From contig NC_059075.1 of the NCBI RefSeq assembly GCF_020497125.1, positions 31,904,003 through 31,968,002 on the forward strand: 64,000 nt of DNA, read 5' to 3'. The stretch is from Mauremys mutica (lineage: Eukaryota > Chordata > Testudines > Geoemydidae). Shown here piece after piece: positions 43,867 to 56,196 of this stretch (position 1 is its first letter; every line of letters begins with the position of its first letter). The notes below the pieces were generated by a model. That model did no database searches, was not told the DNA's origin, and worked only from the letters and a program-made list of their open reading frames with translations. A program made the position numbers and the translations under genes.

Positions 43867-45888
43867 TTATACACCATGCTGTGCTTCCATTATATGGCAC
43901 TGTAACCTTTGGTGCTGCCCTCACAATGAGGGGACCTTTTAGCCACGTTAGGGGACCTTGTTGGGTAGTGAAACTTGGACAGGATAGATGGTACTGGTTA
44001 AAGTCTCAATCCTGCAAATTACATTGCATGGGAAGACCTGTGTGCCCATATGGAGATCCAGTAGGGTTTTTCATGGATGCAGAGCTCTGACCACACATTG
44101 TAACTTGCAGGATTGTGACCTTGCTGTGTATGGACTTCATGGCCCCACAACAATCTTTCAAGGCATATAGACCAAGAGGTTGAGACTGAAGTTCAGATTT
44201 GGGTTCTGGTTTTTAGCACTATTTCTAGACCACATTTTGTCCACAAGTAATTTTTTAAAGAAATCATTCATTTTAGGAATATTGACACTTTAAGGGGGAA
44301 TCATTCAATTACATTGCACTCTCTGCTGTATTTTGTTCTGGCTTTTAACCTCCTAATTCTGCAACTGAGTACAAATATTTTAGCTATATTTCAGCCTCAG
44401 AGGCTCAGTGCTAATTCACTTTTTGTGCCTGAGGTTGGAGAGGTAGAGATAGGAAGTGATTAGCAAACTAACACATAATTACTTTTCCAGAATTTGTGGA
44501 AATATCTTCTATAAATGATCAACTTCCACTAATTAACAGATTTGAGCATATTTTAGTAATGTTATAAAAATTAAATATTAAACAGAAATAACTGTTATAC
44601 CACCATAAACTGTGATCCCATTAAATTTAACAAATCCAATAGAATAAAATGAATACTTGGCTGAGAACTACATACTGTATGTGGTGTTGATGAAAGATGG
44701 CACTCTTTCCTTGGTGTCCTACCTGAGTGTAGGGGTCATTGTGCTGCTGAATGTGTCATGTTTTAGATGATACATAAAACTGAGGTGCTCTTTGATCATT
44801 TAAGATCTCTGTGCATTTTTTTTTTTTTTTTTTTTTTGGTAAGAGCTGGGGTATTAACTCTGATGCCCTGGCCAGATTTCATTTTGGGTAACTGCATTCT
44901 GCCTACCTATGCTTTCCCTTCCGTTTTATTTGGATTTTTATAGTTTGACCTCTTCTCTGAAACTTTTGCTGTGCCATTTTGTACTCTAGACATCACTGCA
45001 ATTTAGTGGTGAGTGAAGTGAAGAAATGTTATGAAGTTTAATTAGGACCCAATTCTGCAGAAGGCTACTACTAAACATAGTGCTTACTAATGTGAGCAGC
45101 CCCTTGATGGCAGTCTGTTGTACTTATAAGACTGGGCCTGTATTTTATAATGTGCCTTAAGATCCTTCAGTGAAAGGTGCTTTAAAAATGAAAAGTATCA
45201 CTAGGTCCCACAATTTGTGTTAGAACCAGACTTTTAGAAGTTTGCAAAGCAAAAGAGTTTGTTTTGAGATTCTTGAACATTGACTCTGCTGTCAGGTTTT
45301 ATCAGGTGGGAAGGGTAGAAAGAGTCCCATGCATTATGTTTCTGGTGTTATGCCCATGAACATTGAAAATAATAGGAAAAATTAAATTTTAACACAAATT
45401 ATATAGACCAACAATATGCCAGGTGTGTTAAAAAGTTGTATTAAAGTGAAGTTCCGTCCTTGAAAACTGTACAATTGTAGGTAAATGATGATGAGATATG
45501 AGGAATTAAAAGCGATTCAAATATTTGTTCCCAGCTCAGTATTTCACTGGAGATTATTTACAAGTAGGCTTTAACTAGGTACATGTTATGTAATGAAATA
45601 GTTGTTTAATTCTCCCCCAAAGCATTAGGTCTGCATGGATTGCCATTTTGTACAGAGTAGCAAGAGCATTTTTAACATCTGGCTGGTATAAATGATGATT
45701 TAGGGGGAATCTATGCAAGTACATTGATTGTACCAGGGGTGGAGTTGGAGTTTCTACCATGATTCAACAAGTTTAAAACACAATTCAGTCTTGTCTACGC
45801 AGGCAAGATTGAGCTATGGACATAGTCAAAGAATTAACGTGTTTATATAATCATTTCTCAATGTCAAATTGCCTTTGTTGAAATGCCC
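43867..45888. other. Intron 1 sequence with an old SINE-like piece and a (T)22 tract
   Basis: A diverged SINE-like stretch lies at about 44690-44935 (GATACATAAAACTGAGGTGC, then GCCCTGGCCAGATTTCATTT and GTAACTGCATTCTGCCTACC), containing 22 T residues at 44816-44837. A MIR-tail-like piece is at about 45140-45200. Nothing else is recognised. Confidence 0.45.
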
Positions 45889-46902
45889 TGTGACTGGGAT
45901 CCCAGTGGGGGCCAGCTGAGGTTACTCAGTTAGGGTGAACTGCAAAGAATGGGGCATTCAGTCCCCAAAGCTGGTGGATATTTCAATACTTAGATTTATC
46001 AAGCCAGCACAAAACAGCTTCTTTATTACCTCACTGGTTGCCCAGAAACCAGTAACCCAGCCTCAGGCCTCCATCCAGGTACCCAAGTCAAATATGATGA
46101 AGATTTCTGAAAATCTTATTTCATCATATAGAAGGAAAGGTTCTTCCAATCCCAAAGGATCGGACACATTACTTCTCAGGTTAATGAATATTCCAGATTT
46201 TACCCAAATACATGCTTATAGCCAATTCTTATTAACTAAACTAAAATTTATTAAAAAAGAAAAGAGAGTATGGTTAAAAGATCAATATACATACATACAT
46301 GAGTTCAATTCTTGAGGCTCAAGTTCATAGCAGAGATGGTAAAGCTTTGTAGTTGCAAAGAGTTCTTTTAGAATTTAGTCCATAGGTTATATCCAGGGTG
46401 TACCAGGTTAACTGGGATCTCATCTTGTGACTCAAACTTCCCCTGATGAAGCTTAAGCAGATCTGAGATAAAGAAGATCAGGACCCAGGGATCTTTTATA
46501 CAATTTCAAGCCGCCTTTGACAAGTCCGAGTCCCTCAGGGAACAGTAGGTAATTAGGATGACTTTGAAGGAGGTCCATCACTGGTACTTAGCTATACTAA
46601 TTAACACAAGGAAATTGCCTGTTCCTCCACCATTCACAGATGATTTGCTATACATTTCAAAGAGATGAATACCGCGATATTCCATGTTTATTATTCATTT
46701 AAATGCTAGGATGTTCTTTTGATCTCTGAACTATCAGAATACAGAATAGCAGAATACAGGGGACTGTTGATTACATTGTTGACCACTACCAATATACAGG
46801 GTATATGTAAACACACACAAACATCTCCCCACATGTCTTTAAGGGTTAAATTTGAGTCATTTATTTTGCAGGATGTTTAACCTTTTCTGGCCATGTGTCA
46901 CA
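45889..46902 (-). mobile_element. Solo LTR of an endogenous retrovirus
   Basis: Termini are TGTGAC and GTCACA (6-bp perfect inverted repeat). The flanks TGCCC and GGCCC match at 4 of 5 bases. On the minus strand a TATAAAAG box lies near 46490-46498 and an AATAAA signal near 46247, in U3-to-U5 order. The outer flank on the internal side is not primer-binding-site like, so it is a solo LTR. It lies in antisense orientation in NRDE2 intron 1. Confidence 0.8.
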
Positions 46903-48030
46903 GGCCCTAAAATGGGAATGTAAAGAATCAGAAATTGAACCATACCTGTGTCCTTTTACTTTTGTGAGCAATCCCATTGATTTTAGTGGGTGCCTTCACC
47001 TGTTCTAGGTATAACAGATCCTTCCAGTTAAAGTTCATTTCAGGTTCACATTTTAAATATTTTAGATCTGCGGTATTTGGAATGTCTGTTAATAATGGCT
47101 CACAGTGAGAATGTTACCTTTTTTATATTTTTCCCTAATTTTTTTTGACAATCATCTTGAGAAATACACATGAAAAGGGAATATCAACTGCTTTTTTCTT
47201 TCATTTTTTTGTTTTTAGAGTATGGTTTTCACCCTTCAAGCAACTGTTTAAATTTAGAAATATTAGGTTTGATAACAATCTTCCTCCCTCCCAAAGTGAG
47301 ATGGTTTCCCTATTTCCTCCCACCTACTGAGTTTTGGGCTCACCCTTCACCCTGACTGACTGACTAATGGATGAAGTACATTTTTGTTCCCCCAGGCAAT
47401 CAGTTCCCTCACTGTTTCTCTGATGACCCCTGCTAGTGTCATCACAACAGCTCACCAACCTGTTTCCAAACAGGAAATAGTGTTTAAAAAATAAAAATGA
47501 TCTGTTAATGTTTTGTTTATATTAAAATACTTTGATTTAGGGATTTACCTGACCTGATGTTCCTTCATTTAAGATGTTCTCACCACACCTAATGCTTGAG
47601 CATATAATTCTACTGATTTCTGCAAAGAAATAAACTTGAACTGAAGTAACTAAAGCAGTTTTGATTTGAAATAGCATTTTCATTCCACAGACTGGCACAA
47701 AAAAATAAAATAAATTGTAAATTAAAACAAATTTAGTTATTTTAGTGCAAGTTGGTATGTTGACCAGCCCTATACTTTTTTTGTGGTTTCTACCCATTGC
47801 TGCCTTTTTTTAATTCTCCGTGCACTGGCATCAAGAGTGATATAGTCAATAATATACACAGTTCAGGGAACAGTGTTTGTAATTAACTAATTCAGAGGTA
47901 AAGAGACCCTCATGCACTGTTGTTTTAAGACTCAGATTTTCAGTGGTACAGCGCACCTACAACTCCCAGTGAAGTCACGAGGAACAGTGGTCCCTAAAAA
48001 TTAGGCCCCATATAACAGAATGGAGGGATG
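46903..48030. other. Intron 1 sequence, unassigned
   Basis: AT-rich, no recognised repeat or exon. Confidence 0.4.
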
Positions 48031-48031
48031 A

Positions 48032-48206
48032 TGTCCCTAGCCTCTGTTTGCCAGAAGCTGGGAATGAGCGATAGGGGATGAATCACTTGATGATAACCTG
48101 TTGTGTTCATTCCCTCTAGGGCACTTGGCATTGGCCATTGTTGGAAGACAGGATACTGGGCTAGATGGACCTTTGGTCTGACCCTGTATGGCTGTTCTTA
48201 TGTTCT
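48032..48206 (+). repeat. CR1-group LINE 3' tail
   Basis: CTGTTTGCCAGAAGCTGGGA, GGCATTGGCCATTGTTGGAA, CTGGGCTAGATGGACCTTTG and TGGCTGTTCTTATGTTCT are the landmarks of the 3' tail. The same tail occurs in reverse orientation inside the CR1 at 62522-62694. Confidence 0.8.
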
Positions 48207-48424
48207 AATAATAAGATTGGTAATGCAAAAATATTTCCCCCTTTATTGGGGTACTTTTACCATTTTATGTCTCAAATGGTTTTATTGTCAACTAAAACTT
48301 AGCACCTATCCACGTTAATTGTTTAAGGGCCTAGTTCTGTGCCTATTCTAGTCAGTGACACAGATTTCCTTCACTTCAGTGGTGCAAGGTGCCTTACTTG
48401 TTTAGGAAGAATTTCGGAGGCACT

Positions 48425-48560
48425 GTTATCTAACAGATTGGGAATTAGAACTTCTGGGTCCTGAACATTGTACCAACAGTCTCTGTGACTTTGGACAAAT
48501 CACTTAGCTTCATTATACCATCTGTAAAACGAAGCTAGTACTTTATATAATGCAAATGGT
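48425..48560 (+). repeat. MIR-like SINE fragment
   Basis: ATTAGAACTTCTGGGTCCTG, TCTGTGACTTTGGACAAATC and CATCTGTAAAACGAAGCTAG follow MIR landmark order. Diverged. Confidence 0.6.
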
Positions 48561-50017
48561 CAGAACACTTTCTACTATTAAGTACAAAGTATTTTTGTCA
48601 ATATTTAAAATTAAAATCAAACATGAAATGTTAAAGTATTTACTGTGCAGTAATTACTTTTTATACAAACTTATGAAAAGTATTTCAGCCAAAATAAATA
48701 ATTACTCAATAGTGAGTTATTACATATTTTATTATGTAGGTAAGCAATAATTTATTAATAAGGGAAGCTGTGTGGTTATACAGAATATCTGCAGTTCTCA
48801 AGTACATTGTTAGGCATATGGCCAAAAATATAAATGTGTTCAATATATCCTCTGGGATAGGTGTAATGATTTTAAGGAGGGCTAGCTGACTTATTTCCAG
48901 TCCTGTGCTGTTATGCCACTTATCTGCACAACTAGAATCTTTGCCAGTCAGTCAGTTTTGTCTTTCATTATTTTCATCTGGGTGATATTGCAGAAGCTAA
49001 AATAGGCACTTTACAAATTCTACTGTGTGTTTGTGTAAACAAATAAATAATGAAAATGTTATATACACAAAGGACCAAATGCTGATCTCATTAAAATTCT
49101 TTAAATCCAGAATAATACCATTGAAGTCAGTGCAGTTATTCTGGATTACACAAGTATAAATTAGATCAGAATATGACCAAGGGATCAAACAACTTTTTGT
49201 TTGGGTAGTTCCTATCTCCCCCTCCCTCCCCCCCACAGCAATACTATAATACAGCAGTAATACAGTAATAATACAGTTGCTTTTACACAATAGCCAAATT
49301 CAAATTAAATGACAGTTTAACCTGGTCTATCTAGCTAGTGGTTTCTAGCTGATTGCCAGCTTGATTGTTCATATATGGTAGACTAAGGTGTAGTTGACCA
49401 GTCTCTTATTTATAAAGCACTTCATTTGTCTTTTCTTGGTGCTTGGGGCTTCCTTCACTGTATACTGTTACCTTCTGGTGTCTTTGTGGTGTGATATTTT
49501 CTGGTGTCTTTGGTCTGTGGGATGCAACCTTAAACAGCTAGTTAGTTAAGATAATACAAGTTTTTTGTTTGTTTTACATTTCTTCTTGTTTTCGGTAACC
49601 CAAATTTAATACACTTATTGTGTTTACAATGTAATAGATACCAAGTCTTTTATAACACAAGCTATACTTTTGCAGTTGTGGTATAGACATTCATTTTTTA
49701 CTTGAGGTGCATTACTAATATACTAAATTTAATATCTAACTGCTAAAATAGATGCTCACAATCTTCTGTGAGAAGGTGTATTGCTTTTCCCTGCTGAGCA
49801 CTCTGCTTTACAAAAGAGTTAGTAACATCATTTTTACCAAGGTGTAGCTTTTTAGAGTTAATTTGCTTGTGATACCAGTTCCACTTTTAACTATTTAGAA
49901 TCAAAAACTTTAACAACCACTACATAACATAAAAGAAAAGTGTATAACAATTAAACCAAAATACATTTTAAATGCAAGTTCATGCAAACACTTTGAGGGT
50001 ATTAAATTTTTATGATA
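48561..50017. other. Intron 1 sequence, unassigned
   Basis: AT-rich with no recognised exon or complete repeat. Confidence 0.4.
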
Positions 50018-50025
50018 CTTTATTG

Positions 50026-50952
50026 CAGGGGAGGGCAAACTTTTTGGCCCGAGGGCCACATCTGGGAATAGAAATTGTATGGTGGACCATGAATGCTGAC
50101 TAAATTGGGGTTGCGATGATGACTCTGGTTGGGGTGCAGGCCCTGGGGTGTGGCCAGAAATGAGTTCAGAGTACAGGAGGGGGCTCAGGGTAGGGTGCAG
50201 GGGGGGTAAGGGCTCCGGCTGGGGGTGCGGGCTCTGGGGTGGGGCTGGGGATGAGGAGTTTGGGGTGTAGGAGGGTGCTCTAGGCTGGGACCAAGGAGTT
50301 CGGAGGGCGAGAGGGGGATCAGGGCTGGGGCAGGGGGTTGGGGTGCAGGCTCCGGGCTGGGACAGAGGGATTCGGAGGGTGGGAGAGGGATCAGGGCTGG
50401 GGCAAGGGGTGGGGGGTGAGGTCTCCAGCTGGGGGTGTGGGCTCTGTGGTGGGGCTGGCGATGAGAGGTTTGGGGTGCAGGCAGGTGCTTTGCGCTGGGA
50501 TTGAGAGGTTTGGAGGGTGGGGGGAGCTCTGGGGTGCAGGCTCTGGGTACAGCAGCGTGTCCCCTCTCCGGCTCCTACGCAGAGGTGCGACCAGGCGGCT
50601 CTGCCCTGTCCGCAGGCACCGCCCCTGCAGCTCCCATTGGCTGCGGTTCCCGGCAAATGGGAGCTGTGGGGGTAGTGCCTGGGGTGGGAGCAGTGTGCAG
50701 AGTGGAGCTCTCTGGCTTGCCCTTCACGTGGGAGCCGGAGCGGGGACATGCTGCTGCTTCCGGGAGCTGCGTGGAGTGGTCCCTGACCCTACTCCCTGGC
50801 TGGAGTGCAGAGGAGGGACATGCCGCTGCTTCTGGGAGTCACGTGGAGTGCTCCCTCCCCACCGCCCGTCACCCTGCTCTCTGGCTGGAGCGGGGCAAGC
50901 CCCAGATCCCACTCCCCAGCTGGAGCTCGAGGGCCGGATTTGCCCACCCCTG
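50026..50952. mobile_element. Non-autonomous hAT element with perfect 8-bp target duplication
   Basis: The ends CAGGGGAGGGCAAAC and TTTGCCCACCCCTG are inverted repeats. The flanks CTTTATTG at 50018-50025 and 50953-50960 are identical, the expected hAT target duplication. It is of the same family as 28293-29131. The interior is a G-rich tandem repeat with no transposase; the long open frames on both strands are artefacts. Confidence 0.95.
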
Positions 50953-50960
50953 CTTTATTG

Positions 50961-52017
50961 TATTTGGGAGCCAAAGGTGGAAACCTGTTGAAATTGTTTG
51001 GTTAGCTTTATGCATAAATTGTTATTTTTAAACATTTTTGCTATGATATTCTTATAACTATATTTAAAAGTGCAAACAAGTTTATAAAAACTCAAACAAG
51101 AAATTGACATTTTGTTAAATATTACCTTAACCTTAATGTTGAGGTTTCCCTTTCATTTTTTTCTTTGAATAAAAAAACCAAAACAAAACTGTGGTTAATA
51201 ATAGAGAATTCTTTTTGTTTGCAGTTGCATTATTTGTTGAGGCATATATTTATAACTGAGACCTTTTTGAACTTTGGAAAAAATGGTAATAATATTATGA
51301 TGGCTATACCCCAATCATAATATTAAAATAGTGTATATCACTTATATTTTTTAAAAAGGTTATAAAATTGACTTGTTGCAACAAAATAAAAATAATTTTA
51401 AAAGTCGCCACATGACACACAACATACAACCCAGGGCAATATGCATGACATACAGGACAGCCTTACAATTAAAAACAAATGGTGCCAGAATTCTATTTAA
51501 GGCATTAAGAATTTAGTTACTAAAACAATGCATTTAAAACAAAACCAAGCAGATAAAAGGGTTAAACATTTAAATAAGCAAGTTATTACCTTTTTATATA
51601 CAACTTTTAATAAAAATTGCTAACAGAAATTTGGCAAATAATATGAATTATCAATTTAGTAACTTGAGATATTTTTCATTACTTTATATTAACTTTATTT
51701 TAAAACTCTGCTAATTGGAAATATGGAATGCCCATGTTTCAAATATTAGTCAGTGGTTAGGATTAGAAACAGAGTCTACTTGTCTGTTGCTTTGCAACCA
51801 TATCTTCAAGAAAGTTAAGAGTAATTCCAGCTGTTGCGTTCCTGAAGGGTTAAAATAATTAATTTACTAGATTAATTTAAAGTAATTTTTTACCTTGTTT
51901 TCTCTTTGATGTTTTGTTCTGTTTTCAGCTGCTTTATCTTTTGGAGGTTTCTGTAAAAACTTTAATTTTAAAACAGAGAAAGTAATAGTGTGGAGAGGCA
52001 GAAAAAAAGGTTGGGAG
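50961..52017. other. Intron 1 sequence, unassigned
   Basis: Strongly AT-rich, with no recognised exon or repeat. Confidence 0.4.
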
Positions 52018-52232
52018 GAGGGAAGGATAGCTCAGTGGTTTGAGCATTGGCCTGCTAAACCCAGGGTTGTGAGTTCAATCCTTGAGGGGACCACTTAGGG
52101 ATCTGGGGCAAAAATCAGTACTTGGTCACTGCTAGTGAAGGCAGGGGGCTGGACTCAATGACCTTTTAAGGTCCCTTCCAGTTCTAGGAGATTGGTATGT
52201 CTCCTATTATTATTATTATTATTTATTATTTT
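52018..52232 (+). repeat. tRNA-derived Pol III SINE with CR1-like tail (turtle type)
   Basis: The head GGATAGCTCAGTGGTTTGAG carries the A box (52028-52040), and GAGTTCAATCCTTGAGG carries the B box (52073-52081), spaced as in a tRNA gene. The body ends with GACTCAATGACCTTTTAAGG and TCCCTTCCAGTTCTAGGAG, which matches the CR1 3' end (compare 53818-53850). The CR1 machinery could therefore copy it. A (TTA)n tract follows. It cannot be a functional tRNA gene because the acceptor and anticodon arms are not tRNA-like. Confidence 0.9.
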
Positions 52233-52931
52233 TAGCAACCTAGGAAAGTAGGGAGACCTGAGCCAAGAGAGATTAACTCTATCAAGGTATATTAAGGTAC
52301 AGATAGCAGGAGTGAGTTTTGCAAACTGAGAAAGGCTATAAAGGAAAATGTAACCAGTATGTAAAAATATTTGAGAGAGAAGGTTTATATTTTTAGATTT
52401 GAGCGAGGATTGTGGCTCCGTAGGTTAAAGCAGTTGGGAACCTGCACCCCTGGTTTTTATCCTAGCTCTGAGAGGAGAGTGGGAGTCGTTACTTGCTCTT
52501 GAAAAACCTGAATTTGTTCCTCCTACGTCTGTTGTTTTTGTTTGCATGCCAAATGGATTGCGGGAGTGCCCTTTTTTCCTGCAGTTCATTGTTTTTGGGC
52601 AACCCCGTGTGTTAATGCATCAGTTCTAAGTGTTAACCCGCTTAATCTCGGTTTTTCATTTTGAAATTCTTTTTTATTCGTTCCCCTACAGGGTGGATAT
52701 AAATCAATGATTTTTAAAAAAATAAAAAAATCAGATTTTTTATTTAAATCAGATTTTTTTTAGTTAAATTGGATTTTTTTTATAAAATGCTTTTTGAGGA
52801 AAAAACCTGTCTAAAGATCGTTTTAATTAAGATACGTTATAGCTCAAAGATATCTCATCATGGAGTAGGGATTATAAATTCTAGTTCTATAGTATAAGAC
52901 AATATATTCATGTAATGTTTAACAAGTTTTG

Positions 52932-53864
52932 TAAATTAATGATCTAGAGGATGGTGTGGAGTGCACCTTCAACAAGTTTGCAGATGACACTAAACTGGGA
53001 GGAGTGGTAGATATGCTGGAGGGTAGGGATAGGATACAGAGGGACCTAGACAAATTAGAGGATTGGATTAAAAGAAATCTGATGAGGTTCAACAAGGAGA
53101 AGTACAGAGTCCTGCACTTGGGACAGAAGAATCCCATGCACTGCTACAGACTAAGGACTGAATATGGCTAGGCAGCAGTTCTGCAGAAAAGAACCTAGGG
53201 GTCACAGTGGATGAGAAGCTAGATGAGAGTCGACAGTGTGCCCTTGTTGCCAAGAAGGCTAACAGCATTTTGGGCTGTATAAGTAGGAGCATTGCCAGTA
53301 GATTGAGGGACGTGATCATTCCCCTCTATTCGGCATTGGTGAGGCCTCATCTGGAGTACTGTGTCCAGTTTTGGGCCCCACACTACAAGAAGGATGTGGA
53401 AAAATTGGAGAGAGTCCAGCGGAGGGCAACAAAAATGATTAGGGGGCTGGAGCACATGATTTATGAGGAGAGGCTGAGGGAACTGGGATTGTTTAGTCTA
53501 CAGAAGAAAAGCAAGCAGCTATCAAATCCGCCCTAATTCAACTACCTGAAAGGGGGTTCCAAAGAGGATGGATCTAGACTCTTCTCAGTGGTAGCAGATG
53601 ACAGAACAAGGAGTAGTGGTCTCAAATTGCAGTGGGGGAGGTTTAGGTTGGATATTAGGAAAAACTTTTTCACTAGGAGGGTGGTGAAGCATTGGAATGG
53701 GTTACCTAGGGAGGTTGTGGAATCTCCTTCCTTAGAGGCTTTTAAGGTCAGACTTGAGAAAGCCCTGGCTGGGATGATTTAGTTGTGGATTGGTCCTGCT
53801 TTGAGTAGGGGGTTGGACTAGATGACCTCCTGAGGTGCCTTCCAACCCTGATATTCTATGAAAT
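52932..53864 (+). mobile_element. CR1 LINE, 5'-truncated copy
   Basis: The frame starts in reverse transcriptase with ECTFNKFADDTKLGGVVDML, including the catalytic-type FADD box. It continues with [40 protein letters not shown] and [20 protein letters not shown]. After a frameshift it ends with [20 protein letters not shown]. The 3' tail GATATTCTATGAAATGA holds the CR1 terminal octamer. It lies in sense orientation within NRDE2 intron 1. The stops and frameshifts mean it is inactive. Confidence 0.9.
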
Positions 53865-54494
53865 GAGTTCCAATAGTTCATGGATTAGGGACCCAATCTT
53901 ATGGAGTACCTGGGGCTTCTGTATAGATTATTTAGGTTAATCTTTCTATCTATCCAATAGGACTCAGTTCTCAGTCTAGAAGATACCATCAGAGATGCTT
54001 AGTTTTTCAGTTCTCAAACTGGATTTCCCTCCAGAGAGAACATGCTTAGAATCTCAGGGTTCCAAAGAGGAACAGCAAATATGTTTTTAAATATTTATTT
54101 TAAATAAATAAATAACATATAGAGGTGAGAAATAACAGACCTCAACCCTGTTGTCCCTCTGCAAATTTGTGTACACAGAGTCAATTCCTTACCTCTCTAA
54201 AAGTGCAAAGTTTCAAAAAGTTCAATGAATAGAAAATTGTTGGGGGTGGAATAGATCTGGACAAGGAGAAGAAGTCTGGAGATAAATGTGAGAAGGGAGA
54301 GGCAGGCAGTAGAAATAAAATTGAAACTGTTTGAGCAGCATATTCCAGACTTCTTGAGGTCTTTCTGAGTGTAGCCTTCATTTATTTGAGACCTACCATA
54401 CCATTCTTTCACTAGAAGGGAAAACCTATAATGGCAGCAGGCTGTAAAAGAGACCAAGTTTGGGAATAAGAACCATTCCAAAATATATGTTTGC

Positions 54495-54740
54495 TGATAA
54501 TGTTTTAAAGAAAGTCACACCGGTGAACTGGTGGAAGTCACTTCAGCACTTGGATTCAGAGACTGTTGAAGTGATAATCTCACTTTAACAGCAGTAGCTT
54601 CTTCTGTCGGTTTAGAAAGACTATTTTCTTCCTTTGGACTAATTCATTCCAAATTGAGAAATCATTTGGGACCCGAGAAAGCAGGAAAGCTTGTTTTTCT
54701 TTTCCAGATTATGAACAAACAGGAAATGAAGGTGAAGGTG
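54495..54740 (+). pseudogene. hAT transposase C-terminal dimerisation domain remnant
   Basis: The frame reads KKVTPVNWWKSLQHLDSETV EVIIS and, after a frameshift, LTAVASSVGLERLFSSFGLI HSKLRNHLGPEKAGKLVFLF, the hAT dimerisation pattern (W--L, A-S---ERLFS, R--L-PE-----V-L). This is the only coding part recognised of the 52689-57923 element. It is not functional. Confidence 0.8.
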
Positions 54741-54980
54741 ACTGAATTAAATTTAATGTAATTATTTTAGTTAAAAATTTATAGTTAAAAACAATTTTAA
54801 AAACAAACCTGATTTTAAAAAACTTGAATGTTTAACTAAATTCAAAAATTCATATGCTTGTTTTGTTAAAATATTATATGTTTGCTGTTGAAGAAAAAAA
54901 TCCAGAATACATAATGTTGTTGTTTTAGTTAACTAAAACAACTTAAATATCTGTCTGATGATGTTCTCCTCCTACTACAG

Positions 54981-55420
54981 CAGGCGTGGCCAACCTGTGG
55001 CTCTGGAGCCGTATGCGGCTCTTCATAGTTTAATATACAGCTCCTTGCACAGGTGCTGACTCTGGGGCTGGAGCTACAGATGCTAACTTTCCAATGTGCT
55101 GAGGGGTGCTCAGTGCTTAATCCCCTGCGCTGCCCCAGGCCCTGCTCCCACTTCACCCCTTCCTCCGAGCCAGTCATGCCCTCACTCTTCCCCCGCCTCC
55201 CCACCAGAGCTTCCTGTGCACTGTGAAACAGCTGAACGCCGCAGGCGGGAGGCGTGGGGAGGGTGGGGGAGTCACCGATTGCCGGGCTGCCAGCGGGCGG
55301 GAGGCGCTATGGGTTGGAGTGGGGGGAGCTAATGGGGTCTGCTGACATAGTACTGTGGCTCTTTGGCAATGTACATTTGTAAATTCTGGCTCCTTCTCAG
55401 GCTCAGGGTGGCCGTCCCTG
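54981..55420. mobile_element. Non-autonomous hAT element
   Basis: The left end CAGGCGTGGCCAACCTGTGG and the right end AGGGTGGCCGTCCCTG are inverted repeats. The flanks TACTACAG (54973-54980) and TAATGCAG (55421-55428) match at 6 of 8. Inside is a shorter GC-rich block of the 27077 type, which may be nested. No transposase. Confidence 0.8.
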
Positions 55421-56181
55421 TAATGCAGCATGGCAAGAAAATCCTCCAAATATTAATGATAGTTCACCTCCCAATGACTTCATAAATATCTGCTTCAATT
55501 ACCTTTGGTAAATGAAATAATCAAACAATCATTCATTTTCTGAGATAGCTGTAAAACTAACCTGAAAATTTTCAAAATAAATCACTTAAAAATGTATAGT
55601 GTGTACCTTCTAAAAATGAAACCTACATCTATCTCTGAGTTGTGAAGAATATGTATTAAGGTTGTAACAACCAACAAGAGTGCACTTTTATGTAGAAATC
55701 CATGATTAAATCGAGTCTTCCTGACCAGTGATTTAAATCAGCTGTTTCCAACGTTATATTATCTTCCTGTGCTTTCTGTCTCTTGACTGTTTGCCACCGT
55801 TAGGAGAGTGGGAGCATTCCAGGACTGTGTAGCTGCTTCTGCTTTTTTTAACTCTTTCTTTGTTTCTGTGTTACTTGTCCCGCCAATCTTGTGGCGTGTT
55901 GTCTTAACCATTTAACAGCCATGGTCATAGTTTGCAATATTTTGCTTTTATTTTTTAAGGCTATACTGTAGTCTCTGCACTAGCCTTACAGATTCCATTA
56001 CATGTTTCTTCCCCACCATATTTTTTAAATTCACATGGACCTCCTTTGCTGGCATCCCAGTGTGTCCATACCTTATCAAACTTTGTGGGGTTTTATAGGG
56101 AGGGGCTAAGGGCTTAGCATGTAGCTTTCTGCCATGTTAGATTGTGATTCTTACAGAGGACAGCTTACTTACCAGATCAAC

Positions 56182-56196
56182 AGTCAGGGTCACCAA
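56182..56196 (-). other. Putative tRNA-Trp primer binding site of the ERV
   Basis: On the minus strand TTGGTGACCCTGAC starts right after the LTR's terminal CA. It differs from the tRNA-Trp 3'-end complement at one of the first twelve positions. Downstream sequence diverges within a few bases. Confidence 0.6.

Noticed and set aside
49910..51031. Long open frames of 279, 217 and 176 codons
   Set aside because: They overlap the hAT copy at 50026-50952. The Pro/Ser-rich or Gly-rich repeats reflect composition.
52018..52100. Functional tRNA gene
   Set aside because: A and B boxes are present, but the arms do not fold as a tRNA and the sequence continues into a CR1-like tail, as in a SINE.
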